A stretch of DNA of 64,000 bases from Ferruginibacter sp. (GCA_019638575.1 JAHBTN010000009.1:1-64000), one strand, 5' to 3'. Shown: positions 17,582 through 27,663, counted from the first letter of the stretch. A program made the numbers and translations. The notes: generated by a model not told the origin, from the sequence alone.

Positions 17582-19444
17582 TTAACTCATCAGCTCCACA
17601 CTCCTGTTAATAAAACTAGTTAAACTGTTTCCTTTAAGTAACCCCTGCGAAAGCAAAGCCAGGTCTGCAAGGTTATGTACCAGTTTTTCCTGTTTATCTT
17701 TTTCGGTTTCGGCTAATAAAGTTTTATAGATGCTGTGGTTGCCATTTACTGTAAGTGTTACTTCATCGGGCATATTAGCATAAAAAGCACCCATACCACC
17801 TTGCAAGGCCGCCATATCCTTCATGCGGCGCATAAACTCGGGCCTTGTAGCAACAACCGGTGGTGCATCTGCACTTAAACCTTTCACCTCAACCGATATG
17901 TTTATTTCAGGATTTTTTACTTCAAAAAGGCCTTTCAGTTTTTCTTCTTCCTCTTTACTCAATACACTACCTCCTCCCTCTTGTTTATCAACCAGGTTTT
18001 CAACAATATCGCTGTCAACCCGTACAAATTGTACATTTTCCCATTTCATTTCCATCTGGTTAATAAAACCATTGTCGATGATTGTTTCAAGCTTTACAAC
18101 AATGTATCCTTTTGCGTTTGCCTGTTGTATGTAAGCATCCTGCTGCACCGGGTTTGTTGTATACAAAATAACCAGCTTGTTATCCTTGTTCTTTTGTAAA
18201 GTTTCAGCAGCCATCCTGTATTCATCCAGCGTATAAAATTTACCTTCTTTGGTGTCCTGGAAAATATGGAACTTATTCGCTTTATCTAAAAACTTGTCAT
18301 CGGTCATCATGCCATACTTAACAAACAATCCCAGGCTCTCCCATTTTTCTTCAAACTGCTTACGGTCGTTTTTAAATATTTCTTCCAGTTTATCGGCCAC
18401 TTTTTTTGTGATATGAGAGTTTATCTTCCGCACATTGGGGTCGCCCTGTAAATAACTGCGGCTAACATTCAACGGTATATCGGGGCTGTCAATTACGCCA
18501 TGCATCAGCATTAAAAATTCAGGTACAATATCTTTCACTTCATCCGTTACAAATACCTGGTTGCAGTATAACTGAATTTTGTCTTTCTGTACTTCGTAAC
18601 TCTGTTTTATTTTAGGGAAATACAAAATACCTGTAAGGTTAAACGGGTAATCAACGTTTAAATGAATCCAAAACAAAGGTGGTTCGCCAAATGGATATAA
18701 TTCCCTGTAAAAATTCTTATAATCCTCGTCGGTTAATTCAGATGGCTTTTTTGTCCAGGCAGGGCTTGTATTATTTAATGGTTTTTCAACTTCTTCTTTA
18801 CCATCTTTGTCTTTTTCCTTTATTTCACCATCATTAAAATAAATAGGTATTGGTAAAAAACGGCAAAATTTTTCCAGTATACTTTTAACCTTATAAGTAT
18901 CTAAAAATTCTTCACTTTCTGCGTTCAGGTGCAGAATAATATCGGTACCCCTGTTTTCTTTCTCTGCATTTTCTAAAATAAACTCAGGGCTGCCGTCACA
19001 TTCCCATCTAACAGCTTTACTGCCTTCCTTATAACTTTTTGAAATCACTTCCACCTTATCACTCACCATAAATGAACTGTAAAATCCCAGTCCAAAATGC
19101 CCAATGATATTGGCTTCATTCTGTCCTTTATATTTTTCTAAAAACTCTTCGGCACCGCTAAAAGCAACCTGGTTAAGGTATTTATCAATCTCCTCATCCG
19201 TCATACCAACTCCGGTATCAGAAACGGTTAATGTTTTTTTCTTTTTATCAATTTTAATATCAATCCTTAAATCACCCAGTTCGCCCTTTGCTTCGCCAAT
19301 AGATGATAATGTTTTTAATTTCTGGCTGGCATCCACTGCATTACTGACCAGTTCCCGTATAAAAATGTCATGTTCGCTGTATAAAAATTTTTTGATGATA
19401 GGGAAAATATTCTCTGTTTGTACCCTGATACTGCCTTTTTGCAT
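17582..19444 (-). CDS. htpG: Molecular chaperone HtpG (Hsp90 family)
   Basis: A 620-residue protein, close to the 624 of E. coli HtpG. The GHKL ATPase domain shows ELVSNAVDAS (about 32-41), DTGVGMT and IGHFGLGFYSSFMV. The middle domain contains the arginine-bearing NVSRSYLQGD, and the C-terminal dimerisation domain ends with an ordinary NRSVELMS and no eukaryotic MEEVD tail. It is a cytosolic ATP-dependent chaperone working with DnaK. It is monocistronic, with its own -7 box upstream and a terminator downstream. Confidence 0.97.
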   Translation of the reverse strand: MQKGSIRVQTENIFPIIKKFLYSEHDIFIRELVSNAVDASQKLKTLSSIGEAKGELGDLRIDIKIDKKKKTLTVSDTGVGMTDEEIDKYLNQVAFSGAEEFLEKYKGQNEANIIGHFGLGFYSSFMVSDKVEVISKSYKEGSKAVRWECDGSPEFILENAEKENRGTDIILHLNAESEEFLDTYKVKSILEKFCRFLPIPIYFNDGEIKEKDKDGKEEVEKPLNNTSPAWTKKPSELTDEDYKNFYRELYPFGEPPLFWIHLNVDYPFNLTGILYFPKIKQSYEVQKDKIQLYCNQVFVTDEVKDIVPEFLMLMHGVIDSPDIPLNVSRSYLQGDPNVRKINSHITKKVADKLEEIFKNDRKQFEEKWESLGLFVKYGMMTDDKFLDKANKFHIFQDTKEGKFYTLDEYRMAAETLQKNKDNKLVILYTTNPVQQDAYIQQANAKGYIVVKLETIIDNGFINQMEMKWENVQFVRVDSDIVENLVDKQEGGGSVLSKEEEEKLKGLFEVKNPEINISVEVKGLSADAPPVVATRPEFMRRMKDMAALQGGMGAFYANMPDEVTLTVNGNHSIYKTLLAETEKDKQEKLVHNLADLALLSQGLLKGNSLTSFINRSVELMS

Positions 19445-19470
19445 AGTTCTGTATTTTTTTGATTAGATGG

Positions 19471-19478
19471 CAAACATA
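19471..19478 (-). promoter_or_regulatory. -7 box for htpG
   Basis: TATGTTTG on the minus strand matches TAnnTTTG and lies 26 bases before the htpG ATG. No clear -33 element is seen. Confidence 0.5.
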
Positions 19479-19517
19479 ATACCAATAAGCGCTTGCTGCC
19501 AGCATGTCACTACAATA

Positions 19518-19550
19518 TAAAAATAATGGCTCCCAATTGAGAGCCATTAT
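19518..19550 (-). terminator. Terminator of the lamin-tail/TonB unit
   Basis: Arms ATAATGGCTC (19523-19532) and GAGCCATTAT (19541-19550) pair perfectly around 8 bases. On the minus strand they run into TTTTTAT. It lies 22 bases after the stop codon of the 1319-residue surface protein gene. Confidence 0.85.
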
Positions 19551-19572
19551 CATTGCCAGTTTAAAAATTAAT

Positions 19573-22500
19573 TTACCTGATCATAAATATTTTCTTATCC
19601 CTAAAACCGGGGCTAACGATATGCATGCTATACACACCCGGGGCAATATTGCCAGGCAGTATGAAATTATCATCTATAAAATTAACCTGTGTAATCACGG
19701 GCCTTTCAAAAACCAATTGGCCAATAGAGTTAAATATTTGTATTTGGTAATGGCCTGGCGCTATACCCTTATAGCTATAGTGCAGGTTTTCGCCTTTTTT
19801 AACAGGTATAGAATAGATGACAAAACCGTTAGGTATACTTGTGGTGGTGAATGATTTTTCTACACCATACGTAGTACCTCCGCTGTTTACAGCATAAGCC
19901 TTGTAATAATAAGTGCCGGCTTGTACCAACCCGTTTAGTGTAACAGAAAAACTATTTGCATTCAAATTATTAGCTGCCACTTTTGTACCCAAACCATTTG
20001 CCAATCCGCTAATACCACTGTATTCAATGCCATAAGCAGTAACCTGGCTACAACCGGCATTGGCAATGTCGCCATCCAGTGTTACTGCATTGGGCGATAG
20101 TATGGTTGCATTGCCGGTATTTACTGTAGCGCCTGAGTTTACACCGCTACCGCTTACAACTACATTTATTGCAGTTGCACCGCCACCGCTAACAGGTATA
20201 TTACCACTGTACGATTGAACAACTGTTGGCGCAAACTGTACATAAATAGTTTGTGTGTAAGGGCCTGCGGAATGTACAAGGCTTAGTGATGCAGTATATG
20301 TTCCCACAGATGTGGTAGCAAAACTATAACCTGCAAGCGGGCCTACATTTATATTGGCTGCAGTAACAAATGTGCTGTTTATAACAAACGACATTGGGCC
20401 GGCAGTAGTATTAACACAAACAGGACCAAAAGCTGTAAGTGGCGTTGCTGTCAATACCGGGGCTGCTGTTGTAAATGAAAGCTGGCTGCCATAAATGGTG
20501 CCGCCTGCATTGGTTGCATAAGCCCTGTAATAATAAACTGTGCTTGCACTTAACCCGTTAAGCGCCGAAGAAAAATTAATACCACTTAAATTGGTTGATG
20601 CAGCTTGTGTACCGGTGCCTGTTGGGAAATTATTTGTAGTGCTGTACTCAATACCATATGCGGTTACTGCAGAACAACCTGTAGCTGGTATAGTGCCTGC
20701 AACCGTAGCTGTTGTTTGTGTAATAGCGCTTGCAGCTCCGCTGGTAACCGAAGCTGCTGTATTAACACCTGCTCCTGTTGCTGCAACATTAACTGAAGGT
20801 GCACCTGCTCCTGTTACTGTTATATTTCCATTGTACGACTGTACAGCCACCGGGTTGAATTGAACAAACACCTGTTGGGTGTAAGTACCACCGGGCTGTG
20901 TTAGTGTTAATGTATTTGTGTATGTACCACCGAATGTAGTTGAAAAACTAAATCCGCTTAATGGTCCAACATTTATATCAGCAGCAGTAAGATTAGCACC
21001 GTTTATAGTAAAGCTATTGGGCCCTGCAACAGTATTTACACAAACATTACCAAAACCTGCTAATGATGTTGCTGTTAAAACAGGTGTTGTACTTATTGTG
21101 GTAAATGATTGCTGTGTACCATAGGTTGTACCTTGTGCATTGGTAGCATAGGCTTTATAGTAATAAGTAGTTGCGGCTGTTAAACCGGTTACATCTGATG
21201 TAAAGTTACCGGCACCGTTTATATTGGTTGATGGTACCTGTGTACCGCTTCCATTTGGAAAGTTATTGGTAGTGCTGTATTCAATACCATATGCAGTAAT
21301 GGCTGCACAGGTTGTAGTAGCAGTACCTGCAAGTGTTGCACTATTTGATGTGACAGCACTTGATGCACCTGTTGTAACCGAAATATTTATTCCGGCGCCT
21401 GCTGCTGCTACATTTATTGATGTAGCGCCACCACCACCCACTGCAATATCTCCATTGTATGATTGAACTGCTGTTGGTGTAAATTTCACAAATACTTCCT
21501 GGGTAAATGAACCTCCGGGTTGGGTTATGTTTAATGTGGTTGTATATGTTCCGCCACTTGTTGTTGAATATGTAAAGCCTGCCAATGCAGCTACGGTTAC
21601 ATCTGCGGCTGTAAGATTGGTTCCTGTTATGGTAAATGAATTTGGCCCGGCTGTGGTATTGATACATACATTTCCAAATGATGTTAATGCCGTAGCTGTT
21701 AATACAGGCGAGGATGCACCGCAAACATTGGCTGCTGATGCACTGTTGCGTGGAGATACTGCAAGTATCTCAAAATCGGTACTGTTGTTATTATCATCGG
21801 TACAACCATTCATTTTCCTGAATATTGATTTTGTATTATCAATTCCCGTAGTAATGAAGGGAGATGTTTCCGAACAGGTGGCTGTGCTTCCATATCCTAT
21901 CACATCTACAACCGTTGCTGAGTTACATGCTGTTGTTCCATTTAATGCTACTGCATTATTTACAAGGGCTACTTTTCCTGCTGAACCACTCATGTTTACA
22001 GCTGTATTGGTTAAATCCGGTGTAGGCAATGCTCCGCCTGTTGCCCCGGTTGCCAATGCTATTAAAAAGTATTTTCCGGGTGCTACTGTTGTTGATGCAG
22101 GTATTGTAGTTACCGCCCAGTCTCCGGTGCCACCAGGGCCGGTAGCAGATGCATACTGAACACTCCATCCGCTGATATCAATTGTTGCTGTACTGCGGTT
22201 GAACAACTCAACAAAATCCTGGTTGTAGGTGGCCGATGAATTTCCTCCGCCACCATATACCTGGCTGATGACCATGCCCGGTGTTGAAGCAGTGCTGGTA
22301 GTAAAAGATTTTTCAGTACCATAACCAGTACCTTGTGTATTGGTAGCATAAGCATGATAGTAATAAGTAGTTGCAGGTGTTAAACCTGTAATGTCGGAAG
22401 AAAAATTGCCCCCACTAATATTGGTTGATGCAACGGGGGTTCCTGTTCCATTAGGGAATCCGGCAATTGTACTATACTCTATTCCATATGCAGTAACTGC

Positions 22501-23532
22501 AGAACATCCCTCTGAAGTGATTGTGCCTGCAAGTGTAGCAGAAACCTGGGTAATATTTGAAGCTGCGCCAGTGGTTAATGCCGGGGCATTTATTCCAGAA
22601 CCCGAAGCTGCCACATTAATTGATGTGGCGCCACCACCGCCTACTGCAATATCTCCATCATAAGATTGTACTGCAGTGGGTGTAAATTTTACAAATATTT
22701 CTTGTGTGAATGAACCTCCCGGTTGTGTTAAACTTAAAGAAGTAGTATAAGTTCCGGCTGCAGAAGTAGAATATGTAAACCCATTTAATGCGCCTACCGT
22801 TACATTAGTTGTATTTAACGATGTACCTGTAATGGTAAATGAATTAGGCCCGGCAGTAGTATTGATACATACACCACCAAATGCAGTTAATGCAGTGGCA
22901 GATAATGTAGGTGAAGATGCACCACAAACTGATACTGCAGAACTGCTGTTACGAGGTGCAGGAGCGGCAACCGTAAAATCGGTGCTGTTATTATCGGTAT
23001 CGGTACAACCATTATTATTCCTTAGTGCCGCAGTTGTATTACTTAATGCCGGTGTGGCCGCAGTTTCAAAACAAACAGATGTACCAAAACCTACCAGGTC
23101 TATAACATTTGTAGTTGGGCAACCCGATAAAGCAGTAACCCCATTAACCAATGCCACCCTTCCGTTAGTAGAAGACATGGCAATTTCATTTCCTGCAGAT
23201 GGTGCTGCATCTGGTGTTGGTAATGCTACCCCGTTTGCACCAATAGTACTCATGCGTATAAGAAAATATCCTCCTGCAGGAATATTTGCTGTTGGTAATG
23301 CAAATACACCGGTCCAGGTACCGGTAGCACTTGATGAAGCATATTGAACTGATAAGCCAGATGTACTTTGCGATACAGCAGACACATTATGTAATTCCAC
23401 AAAATCTGCATTATACGGGGCTCCGGAATTACCACCACCACCATAAACCTGGCTGATGACAAGTGTTGTTGATTGCGAAAATGTAATCAACGAAACAAGG
23501 GTAAATAAGATTGTAAATATTTTTTTCATCAT
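19573..23532 (-). CDS. Large surface protein with two lamin-tail domains, repeats and a type IX sorting domain
   Basis: A 1319-residue protein with a signal peptide (1-20, FSQ). Two lamin-tail-like domains share the start VISQVYGGGGNS (about 24-200 and 418-600), each with GKYFLI/GGYFLI and DLVGFG/DVIGYG strands. Between and after them come four copies of a Cys-containing beta domain (VCINTTAGPNSF type) alternating with four fibronectin-III-like domains (VTAYGIEYS to YYYKAYATN). The last ~85 residues (VIYSIPVKKG..., GVYSMHIV, ending KKIFMIR) form a type IX C-terminal sorting domain, so it is exported and attached to the surface. It ends the unit with the TonB receptor and DUF5689 lipoprotein. 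The ligand is unknown; lamin-tail domains occur in extracellular nucleases. Confidence 0.88.
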   Translation of the reverse strand: MMKKIFTILFTLVSLITFSQSTTLVISQVYGGGGNSGAPYNADFVELHNVSAVSQSTSGLSVQYASSSATGTWTGVFALPTANIPAGGYFLIRMSTIGANGVALPTPDAAPSAGNEIAMSSTNGRVALVNGVTALSGCPTTNVIDLVGFGTSVCFETAATPALSNTTAALRNNNGCTDTDNNSTDFTVAAPAPRNSSSAVSVCGASSPTLSATALTAFGGVCINTTAGPNSFTITGTSLNTTNVTVGALNGFTYSTSAAGTYTTSLSLTQPGGSFTQEIFVKFTPTAVQSYDGDIAVGGGGATSINVAASGSGINAPALTTGAASNITQVSATLAGTITSEGCSAVTAYGIEYSTIAGFPNGTGTPVASTNISGGNFSSDITGLTPATTYYYHAYATNTQGTGYGTEKSFTTSTASTPGMVISQVYGGGGNSSATYNQDFVELFNRSTATIDISGWSVQYASATGPGGTGDWAVTTIPASTTVAPGKYFLIALATGATGGALPTPDLTNTAVNMSGSAGKVALVNNAVALNGTTACNSATVVDVIGYGSTATCSETSPFITTGIDNTKSIFRKMNGCTDDNNNSTDFEILAVSPRNSASAANVCGASSPVLTATALTSFGNVCINTTAGPNSFTITGTNLTAADVTVAALAGFTYSTTSGGTYTTTLNITQPGGSFTQEVFVKFTPTAVQSYNGDIAVGGGGATSINVAAAGAGINISVTTGASSAVTSNSATLAGTATTTCAAITAYGIEYSTTNNFPNGSGTQVPSTNINGAGNFTSDVTGLTAATTYYYKAYATNAQGTTYGTQQSFTTISTTPVLTATSLAGFGNVCVNTVAGPNSFTINGANLTAADINVGPLSGFSFSTTFGGTYTNTLTLTQPGGTYTQQVFVQFNPVAVQSYNGNITVTGAGAPSVNVAATGAGVNTAASVTSGAASAITQTTATVAGTIPATGCSAVTAYGIEYSTTNNFPTGTGTQAASTNLSGINFSSALNGLSASTVYYYRAYATNAGGTIYGSQLSFTTAAPVLTATPLTAFGPVCVNTTAGPMSFVINSTFVTAANINVGPLAGYSFATTSVGTYTASLSLVHSAGPYTQTIYVQFAPTVVQSYSGNIPVSGGGATAINVVVSGSGVNSGATVNTGNATILSPNAVTLDGDIANAGCSQVTAYGIEYSGISGLANGLGTKVAANNLNANSFSVTLNGLVQAGTYYYKAYAVNSGGTTYGVEKSFTTTSIPNGFVIYSIPVKKGENLHYSYKGIAPGHYQIQIFNSIGQLVFERPVITQVNFIDDNFILPGNIAPGVYSMHIVSPGFRDKKIFMIR
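19835..23470 (-). repeat. Internal repeat architecture of the surface protein gene
   Basis: Approximate blocks in gene order: lamin tail 1 at 23470-22925, beta domain 1 at 22918-22595, Fn3-like 1 at 22590-22300, lamin tail 2 at 22280-21720, then beta/Fn3 pairs at 21710-21095, 21090-20465 and 20460-19835. Copies are similar at DNA level too, e.g. the segments around 22850 and 21650, so recombination between them is possible. Boundaries are estimates from the translation. Confidence 0.75.
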
Positions 23533-23553
23533 ACTTTTTTTTAAAGTTCGGTT

Positions 23554-23600
23554 CCATAATATGAATCATGTGTTGACAAAAACAACACATGATTCTATGG
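23554..23600 (-). promoter_or_regulatory. Strong intercistronic hairpin between the DUF5689 and lamin-tail genes
   Basis: Arms GAATCATGTGTTG (23563-23575) and CAACACATGATTC (23583-23595) are 13-base perfect complements with a 7-base loop. A bulge of 4 bases separates them from an outer CCATA/TATGG stem. It begins 11 bases after the DUF5689 stop. No uninterrupted T run follows, so attenuation or mRNA stabilisation is as likely as full termination. Confidence 0.7.
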
Positions 23601-23610
23601 AAATTTATGT

Positions 23611-24966
23611 TTACTGAGCTGTAACTTTTACATCATCAAATTCATAAGTAGTGGTTTTTGAAGGATCGCCACCACTGTATTTAAATGCGATATAAACATT
23701 TTGCCCTATAAATGCAGAAAGATTAATATTTCCAACACTTGCTAATGTACCAAACCCTGTAGTAGGTGAAGTAGCAGTACGGCTCCAAACCTGGGTCCAG
23801 GTTGAAGATGATGGTGTATTGCTTCCATTATAATTTGTTGAAACCAACACTTCTAATACTGTTGGACCTGATGCAAAACCTGCAGTTTCTAAAAAAGTAA
23901 GTTTAGGTGCAGTGGCTCCGGCTAAACTAATTACCGGCGAAATAAACCAACTGGTAACTGTTGATGCACCTGTATTAAATGCAGATATCTTAGCACATTT
24001 AACAGGGCCAAAAACTGCATTTTGATATAATACACCGCCTACTTCGCCAATATTTTTCCATCCTGGTATGTTAAGCACCGCATTATTTGATCCTATCGAT
24101 TCAAAATTCTCAAAGAATAAAGTTCCCGGAGGTAATGGGCAAGCATAAGGGTCAGTAAATGCTACATCTGAAGTATCCCTTATAATGAATTGCTTTGTAT
24201 TACCAAAAACAGTATATATGGCTGTGAGTTTACCACGGCCTTGTGCTACACGCTGACCTGCAAAATTTGCATAAGCGCTGGTACGTACAATTATAGCATC
24301 GCCAGAGCAATTTTTTAAATCGAGGTTTTGAGTGGATTTATAAACAGAAGTATCAGAATAAGTGGCATTGGTATTATTAAATGCAAAATTATCCAATTGT
24401 ACAAGCATACCAATGTAAGGGTCTTGCATATTTGTATTACTGGTTCCTCCTAATTGTGCCAGTGTTACCGGTGTAGGTGTTACAGGATTATTTAACGAGC
24501 CTCCCATTACGTATTTGCTTATAAGATTTGCAGGGATGCCTTCTAATGAAGGTAACCCACCCACAGTAGCTTTAATGCCCAGCTCCATAGTTTTGTTATA
24601 ATCACTTATGCATAAATCTTTACACTTAATAAAAATTTTACGGCCCACAGGATATGTACCATATAAACTGTTTGCATCTAATAAAATTTGTAAGCCGCCG
24701 GTTGCATCCTGTATATAAAGTTGTTTGTAAAAGTTGCCGCTTTTATCATTTGCTACTACCACACCAGAAATAATGATATCTGAAGTAATAACATCATAAG
24801 CGCCGGCTGTTGTATGTAAGGCTTTTAATGCCTGTATAGTTGTATTGGCAACAATTGCCGGATCGGCAGCGCCGGGTGGATTATCAAAATTCTTTTTACA
24901 GGCACTGAAAGTGATAGCTGTTACAGCCATCAATACCACTGTCGTTAATCTAAAAAGTTTGTTCAT
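23611..24966 (-). CDS. DUF5689 lipoprotein with a C-terminal choice-of-anchor-type domain
   Basis: A 451-residue lipoprotein; the lipobox FSAC puts the lipidated Cys at 23. The N-terminal DUF5689 region (about 40-270) reads like an OB fold: IISGVVVANDKSGNFYKQLYI, then QDATGGLQILL and YPVGRKIFIKC. The C-terminal ~170 residues (LFFENFES... to TYEFDDVKV) form a jelly-roll of the choice-of-anchor J/cleaved-adhesin kind, usually a carbohydrate- or surface-binding module. It follows the TonB receptor after 38 bases, the position that SusD-like lipoproteins take beside SusC, although it is not SusD-related. A surface ligand-binding role is inferred. Confidence 0.8.
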   Translation of the reverse strand: MNKLFRLTTVVLMAVTAITFSACKKNFDNPPGAADPAIVANTTIQALKALHTTAGAYDVITSDIIISGVVVANDKSGNFYKQLYIQDATGGLQILLDANSLYGTYPVGRKIFIKCKDLCISDYNKTMELGIKATVGGLPSLEGIPANLISKYVMGGSLNNPVTPTPVTLAQLGGTSNTNMQDPYIGMLVQLDNFAFNNTNATYSDTSVYKSTQNLDLKNCSGDAIIVRTSAYANFAGQRVAQGRGKLTAIYTVFGNTKQFIIRDTSDVAFTDPYACPLPPGTLFFENFESIGSNNAVLNIPGWKNIGEVGGVLYQNAVFGPVKCAKISAFNTGASTVTSWFISPVISLAGATAPKLTFLETAGFASGPTVLEVLVSTNYNGSNTPSSSTWTQVWSRTATSPTTGFGTLASVGNINLSAFIGQNVYIAFKYSGGDPSKTTTYEFDDVKVTAQ

Positions 24967-25004
24967 AATTTTTATTTTAAAAAGTTTATTAGTGTTTTTA
25001 TTTA

Positions 25005-27587
25005 TTAAAACCTGATACCTACGCTGGCAAAAAAGTTGATGCCATAAGCGTAAAATCTTTTAGCCGGAAATTTATCGGCGTTCTTTTCAGCAAAATCAAA
25101 ACGAAGTTGCTCATATCCGCCCGATACGATATTCTTATTATTAAGGATATTATTTACACCTACATTAAATACCAGGTAGGTTCTTTTTTTCAACTGTGTA
25201 AATTTCCTGTTCATCATCCAGCTATAACCTGCAAAAGCATCTAAGGTATATTGGTCTTCTAATTTTGTCTGGTCAATTATCTGGTGCCATTTATCCGATC
25301 CCTGTTCTACTCCATTAACAGCAGATGCCGTACGGCGGATAGGGTTATAATTCAAATACATTTTATCAAAGTAATTGAAATTTACATTGATGAACCAGAA
25401 TTTTGGCGAGCGGTAATCGAATCCTATTGTATATGCCTGTTGTGGAGTGGGCACATAAAAATCTTTTGCATACACGGTAACATCTTTATCTAAAATAGCT
25501 GCGCTGTTATCGGCTGTTACAGTTGCGCTTTGGCGTGTGTTATACGTGTACTGCCCTATGGCTGCTGCGGCTGTTAAACTTAAGCCTTTATATATTTTAG
25601 CCTCGGCACCAAACTCAATACCTGTATGTATTTTGCCAATATTACTAATAGCATAGTTTACAAAGTTCTGGTACTCGTCGTTATAAAAACTTAGCACATC
25701 CAGTTGATTTTTGAACTGTGTATAGTAGCCATTGAGCCTTATTTTTAATTTTGGTGCATTCATCACATATCCAACTTCGGTTGAAAGCACTTCTTCCGAT
25801 TTCAGGTTATCCTGTACAAAATCCCTTGTACGTGGCGCAATAAAAGCATTTTCGAAATAAGGCGCTCTTGAACCATATGATCCGTTTGCAAAAATATAGT
25901 TACGGCCATTTATTTTATAGGTTACTCCTCCTTTTATACTGGAATTATAAAAATTATAGGTAGCCGATTTGCCATAAGAATCGTTTGGAAATAACCCTGA
26001 TCTAACATTACCGTATCTGAAAAAGCTGGTGTACGAATGTTCGGTTGCTACAAAAATATCAATCTTAGGGAATTTAAACACTCCCTGCATCCAAACTGAC
26101 CCCTTTGAAATACTGAGGTTGTAATTATAACCCAGTTTATCGCCAACTTTAACTATACGGTTAGGGTTGTTAAGGTCATTTTGGCCGGCATCGGGGTTGG
26201 TAGGAAAATCCCTTTCGCCAAATTGGTTTATATCCACATAAAAATCGCCTCCAAGTAAATCATCTAATTTTTTATAGTAATGGTTTTTTTGTGACTGGTA
26301 AGTTAAGCCAGCAGTAAAAATTATATTTTCGGTTATCGAAGAGTTTAAAGTACTGTTGAAATTATATTTAGTAGTATTGATAATCCTTTCTTCAACCACG
26401 TAATGCGACCTTAGGCCTGCCACATCGTTACCGGCAATACCGTTAGCATTATGAATTACATCATAAGAACCATAGTTGGTTTGGTATAATGCATCCCAGT
26501 TTATCTGGCGTTTATTAACATTATTCATTAATTCTTCCCTTATCTGCTCTGCAAGTACCGGGTCATCCTGGTAGCTTGGCAGGTATCGGTAATAATCAGG
26601 CCGGGGATCGGCGGCATTATACCAATCCAATCCGGTAACACTCCTGTTACCAAATGTTACAGATGCAGAAGATAACAGGGAAGTTTTATCTGTAATTTTC
26701 CAGTCGTGTGTTAAAATTCCAATTGGTTGAAACGATTTAGCAATACTTGCATTTCTTTTTCTCCCGTTTTGATATCCCCAGTTAGGATTGTAATAAACAT
26801 CACCGGCAATATCGGTCATTTCTTTTACCGATGCACCCTGGCGGCCATTTTCAGTAGGAGTGGCAAAGGCTGCAAAAGACAACAGGTGCCTGTCGTTAAA
26901 ACGTTTATCAACAGCTGCAAAAAACGACCATCCATCATAATATGTTCCATCGGCATAACCTTCGTTTGCCCATCGGCGTGAGGCAGAGAAACTAAATGCC
27001 CATCCTTTCATATTTAACCCGGTAGAATGGGTAAGCATGATGCGGTTTGAGTAATTACGGTTAGATGCTGCATAATTGATACTGGTTTGTTTACGCTGGT
27101 GCGATGCCCTTGTATCAAAATTGGTAAGCCCTCCCAGGTCGCCATATGCAAAGGTGGAAGGTTTTAAACCCAGGGTAGACTCCCGGTTGCGTAATACATC
27201 ATTTAAACCACCCCATTGTCCATAAGGTGTAAAACCATTATCAAGGTTTTCCATGGGAGCACCATTAATGTATGTATTAAATTCATTGGCATCGTAGCCC
27301 CTTATACGAAAACGTACAGCGCCAAATTTAAAAGAAGCAGCATTTAAAAAAGGGTCTCTGCCTGCGCCCAGTAGCGATGAAATATTTTGAGTACTTACAT
27401 CTTGTTCCTGACTTTCATCCAGGGATATAGTTGGAATATTATCATCCTGGTTTTCACCTAATGTTTCTGTAATTGTTGTATCCGGGTTTATTTTAGGTGC
27501 CGGAGGTTTTACTTCCTGCGAAAAGGCAGAAGATAAAATAGCGACAGAAAATAAAACCAAAAGGAGACAATGTTTAATTTTTGCCAT
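25005..27587 (-). CDS. TonB-dependent outer membrane receptor
   Basis: An 860-residue protein with a signal peptide (1-23, SSAFSQ). A short acidic linker with DDNIPTISLDE (possible TonB box) leads into a plug domain (about 60-165, FRIRGYDANEFNTYING...) and a beta-barrel of about 690 residues, ending in the typical C-terminal aromatic strand FFASVGIRF. It lacks the carboxypeptidase-regulatory-like N-terminal domain of SusC-type transporters and has no SusD neighbour. It leads the unit with the DUF5689 lipoprotein and the lamin-tail surface protein, and is divergent from a secreted nuclease-fold enzyme. Import of a nuclease product is a hypothesis. Confidence 0.92.
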   Translation of the reverse strand: MAKIKHCLLLVLFSVAILSSAFSQEVKPPAPKINPDTTITETLGENQDDNIPTISLDESQEQDVSTQNISSLLGAGRDPFLNAASFKFGAVRFRIRGYDANEFNTYINGAPMENLDNGFTPYGQWGGLNDVLRNRESTLGLKPSTFAYGDLGGLTNFDTRASHQRKQTSINYAASNRNYSNRIMLTHSTGLNMKGWAFSFSASRRWANEGYADGTYYDGWSFFAAVDKRFNDRHLLSFAAFATPTENGRQGASVKEMTDIAGDVYYNPNWGYQNGRKRNASIAKSFQPIGILTHDWKITDKTSLLSSASVTFGNRSVTGLDWYNAADPRPDYYRYLPSYQDDPVLAEQIREELMNNVNKRQINWDALYQTNYGSYDVIHNANGIAGNDVAGLRSHYVVEERIINTTKYNFNSTLNSSITENIIFTAGLTYQSQKNHYYKKLDDLLGGDFYVDINQFGERDFPTNPDAGQNDLNNPNRIVKVGDKLGYNYNLSISKGSVWMQGVFKFPKIDIFVATEHSYTSFFRYGNVRSGLFPNDSYGKSATYNFYNSSIKGGVTYKINGRNYIFANGSYGSRAPYFENAFIAPRTRDFVQDNLKSEEVLSTEVGYVMNAPKLKIRLNGYYTQFKNQLDVLSFYNDEYQNFVNYAISNIGKIHTGIEFGAEAKIYKGLSLTAAAAIGQYTYNTRQSATVTADNSAAILDKDVTVYAKDFYVPTPQQAYTIGFDYRSPKFWFINVNFNYFDKMYLNYNPIRRTASAVNGVEQGSDKWHQIIDQTKLEDQYTLDAFAGYSWMMNRKFTQLKKRTYLVFNVGVNNILNNKNIVSGGYEQLRFDFAEKNADKFPAKRFYAYGINFFASVGIRF

Positions 27588-27612
27588 ATAATTGTTTTGT
27601 TAAAAAAGATAA

Positions 27613-27620
27613 CAAATGTA
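27613..27620 (-). promoter_or_regulatory. -7 box for the TonB receptor unit
   Basis: TACATTTG on the minus strand is a perfect TAnnTTTG and lies 25 bases before the receptor ATG. No -33 box is evident, which would suit an activator-dependent promoter. Confidence 0.55.
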
Positions 27621-27663
27621 GCTTTTTATAGTGTTTTTAAGGAATAAAAGTTTAGGAGTTAAC

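Noticed and set aside
20540-23347. Several long open frames on the plus strand opposite the surface protein gene
   Set aside because: The gene is rich in Ala, Thr, Gly and Asn codons, which leaves few stops on the other strand. The translations are low-complexity Ala/Val/Pro sequence that repeats with the domain copies.
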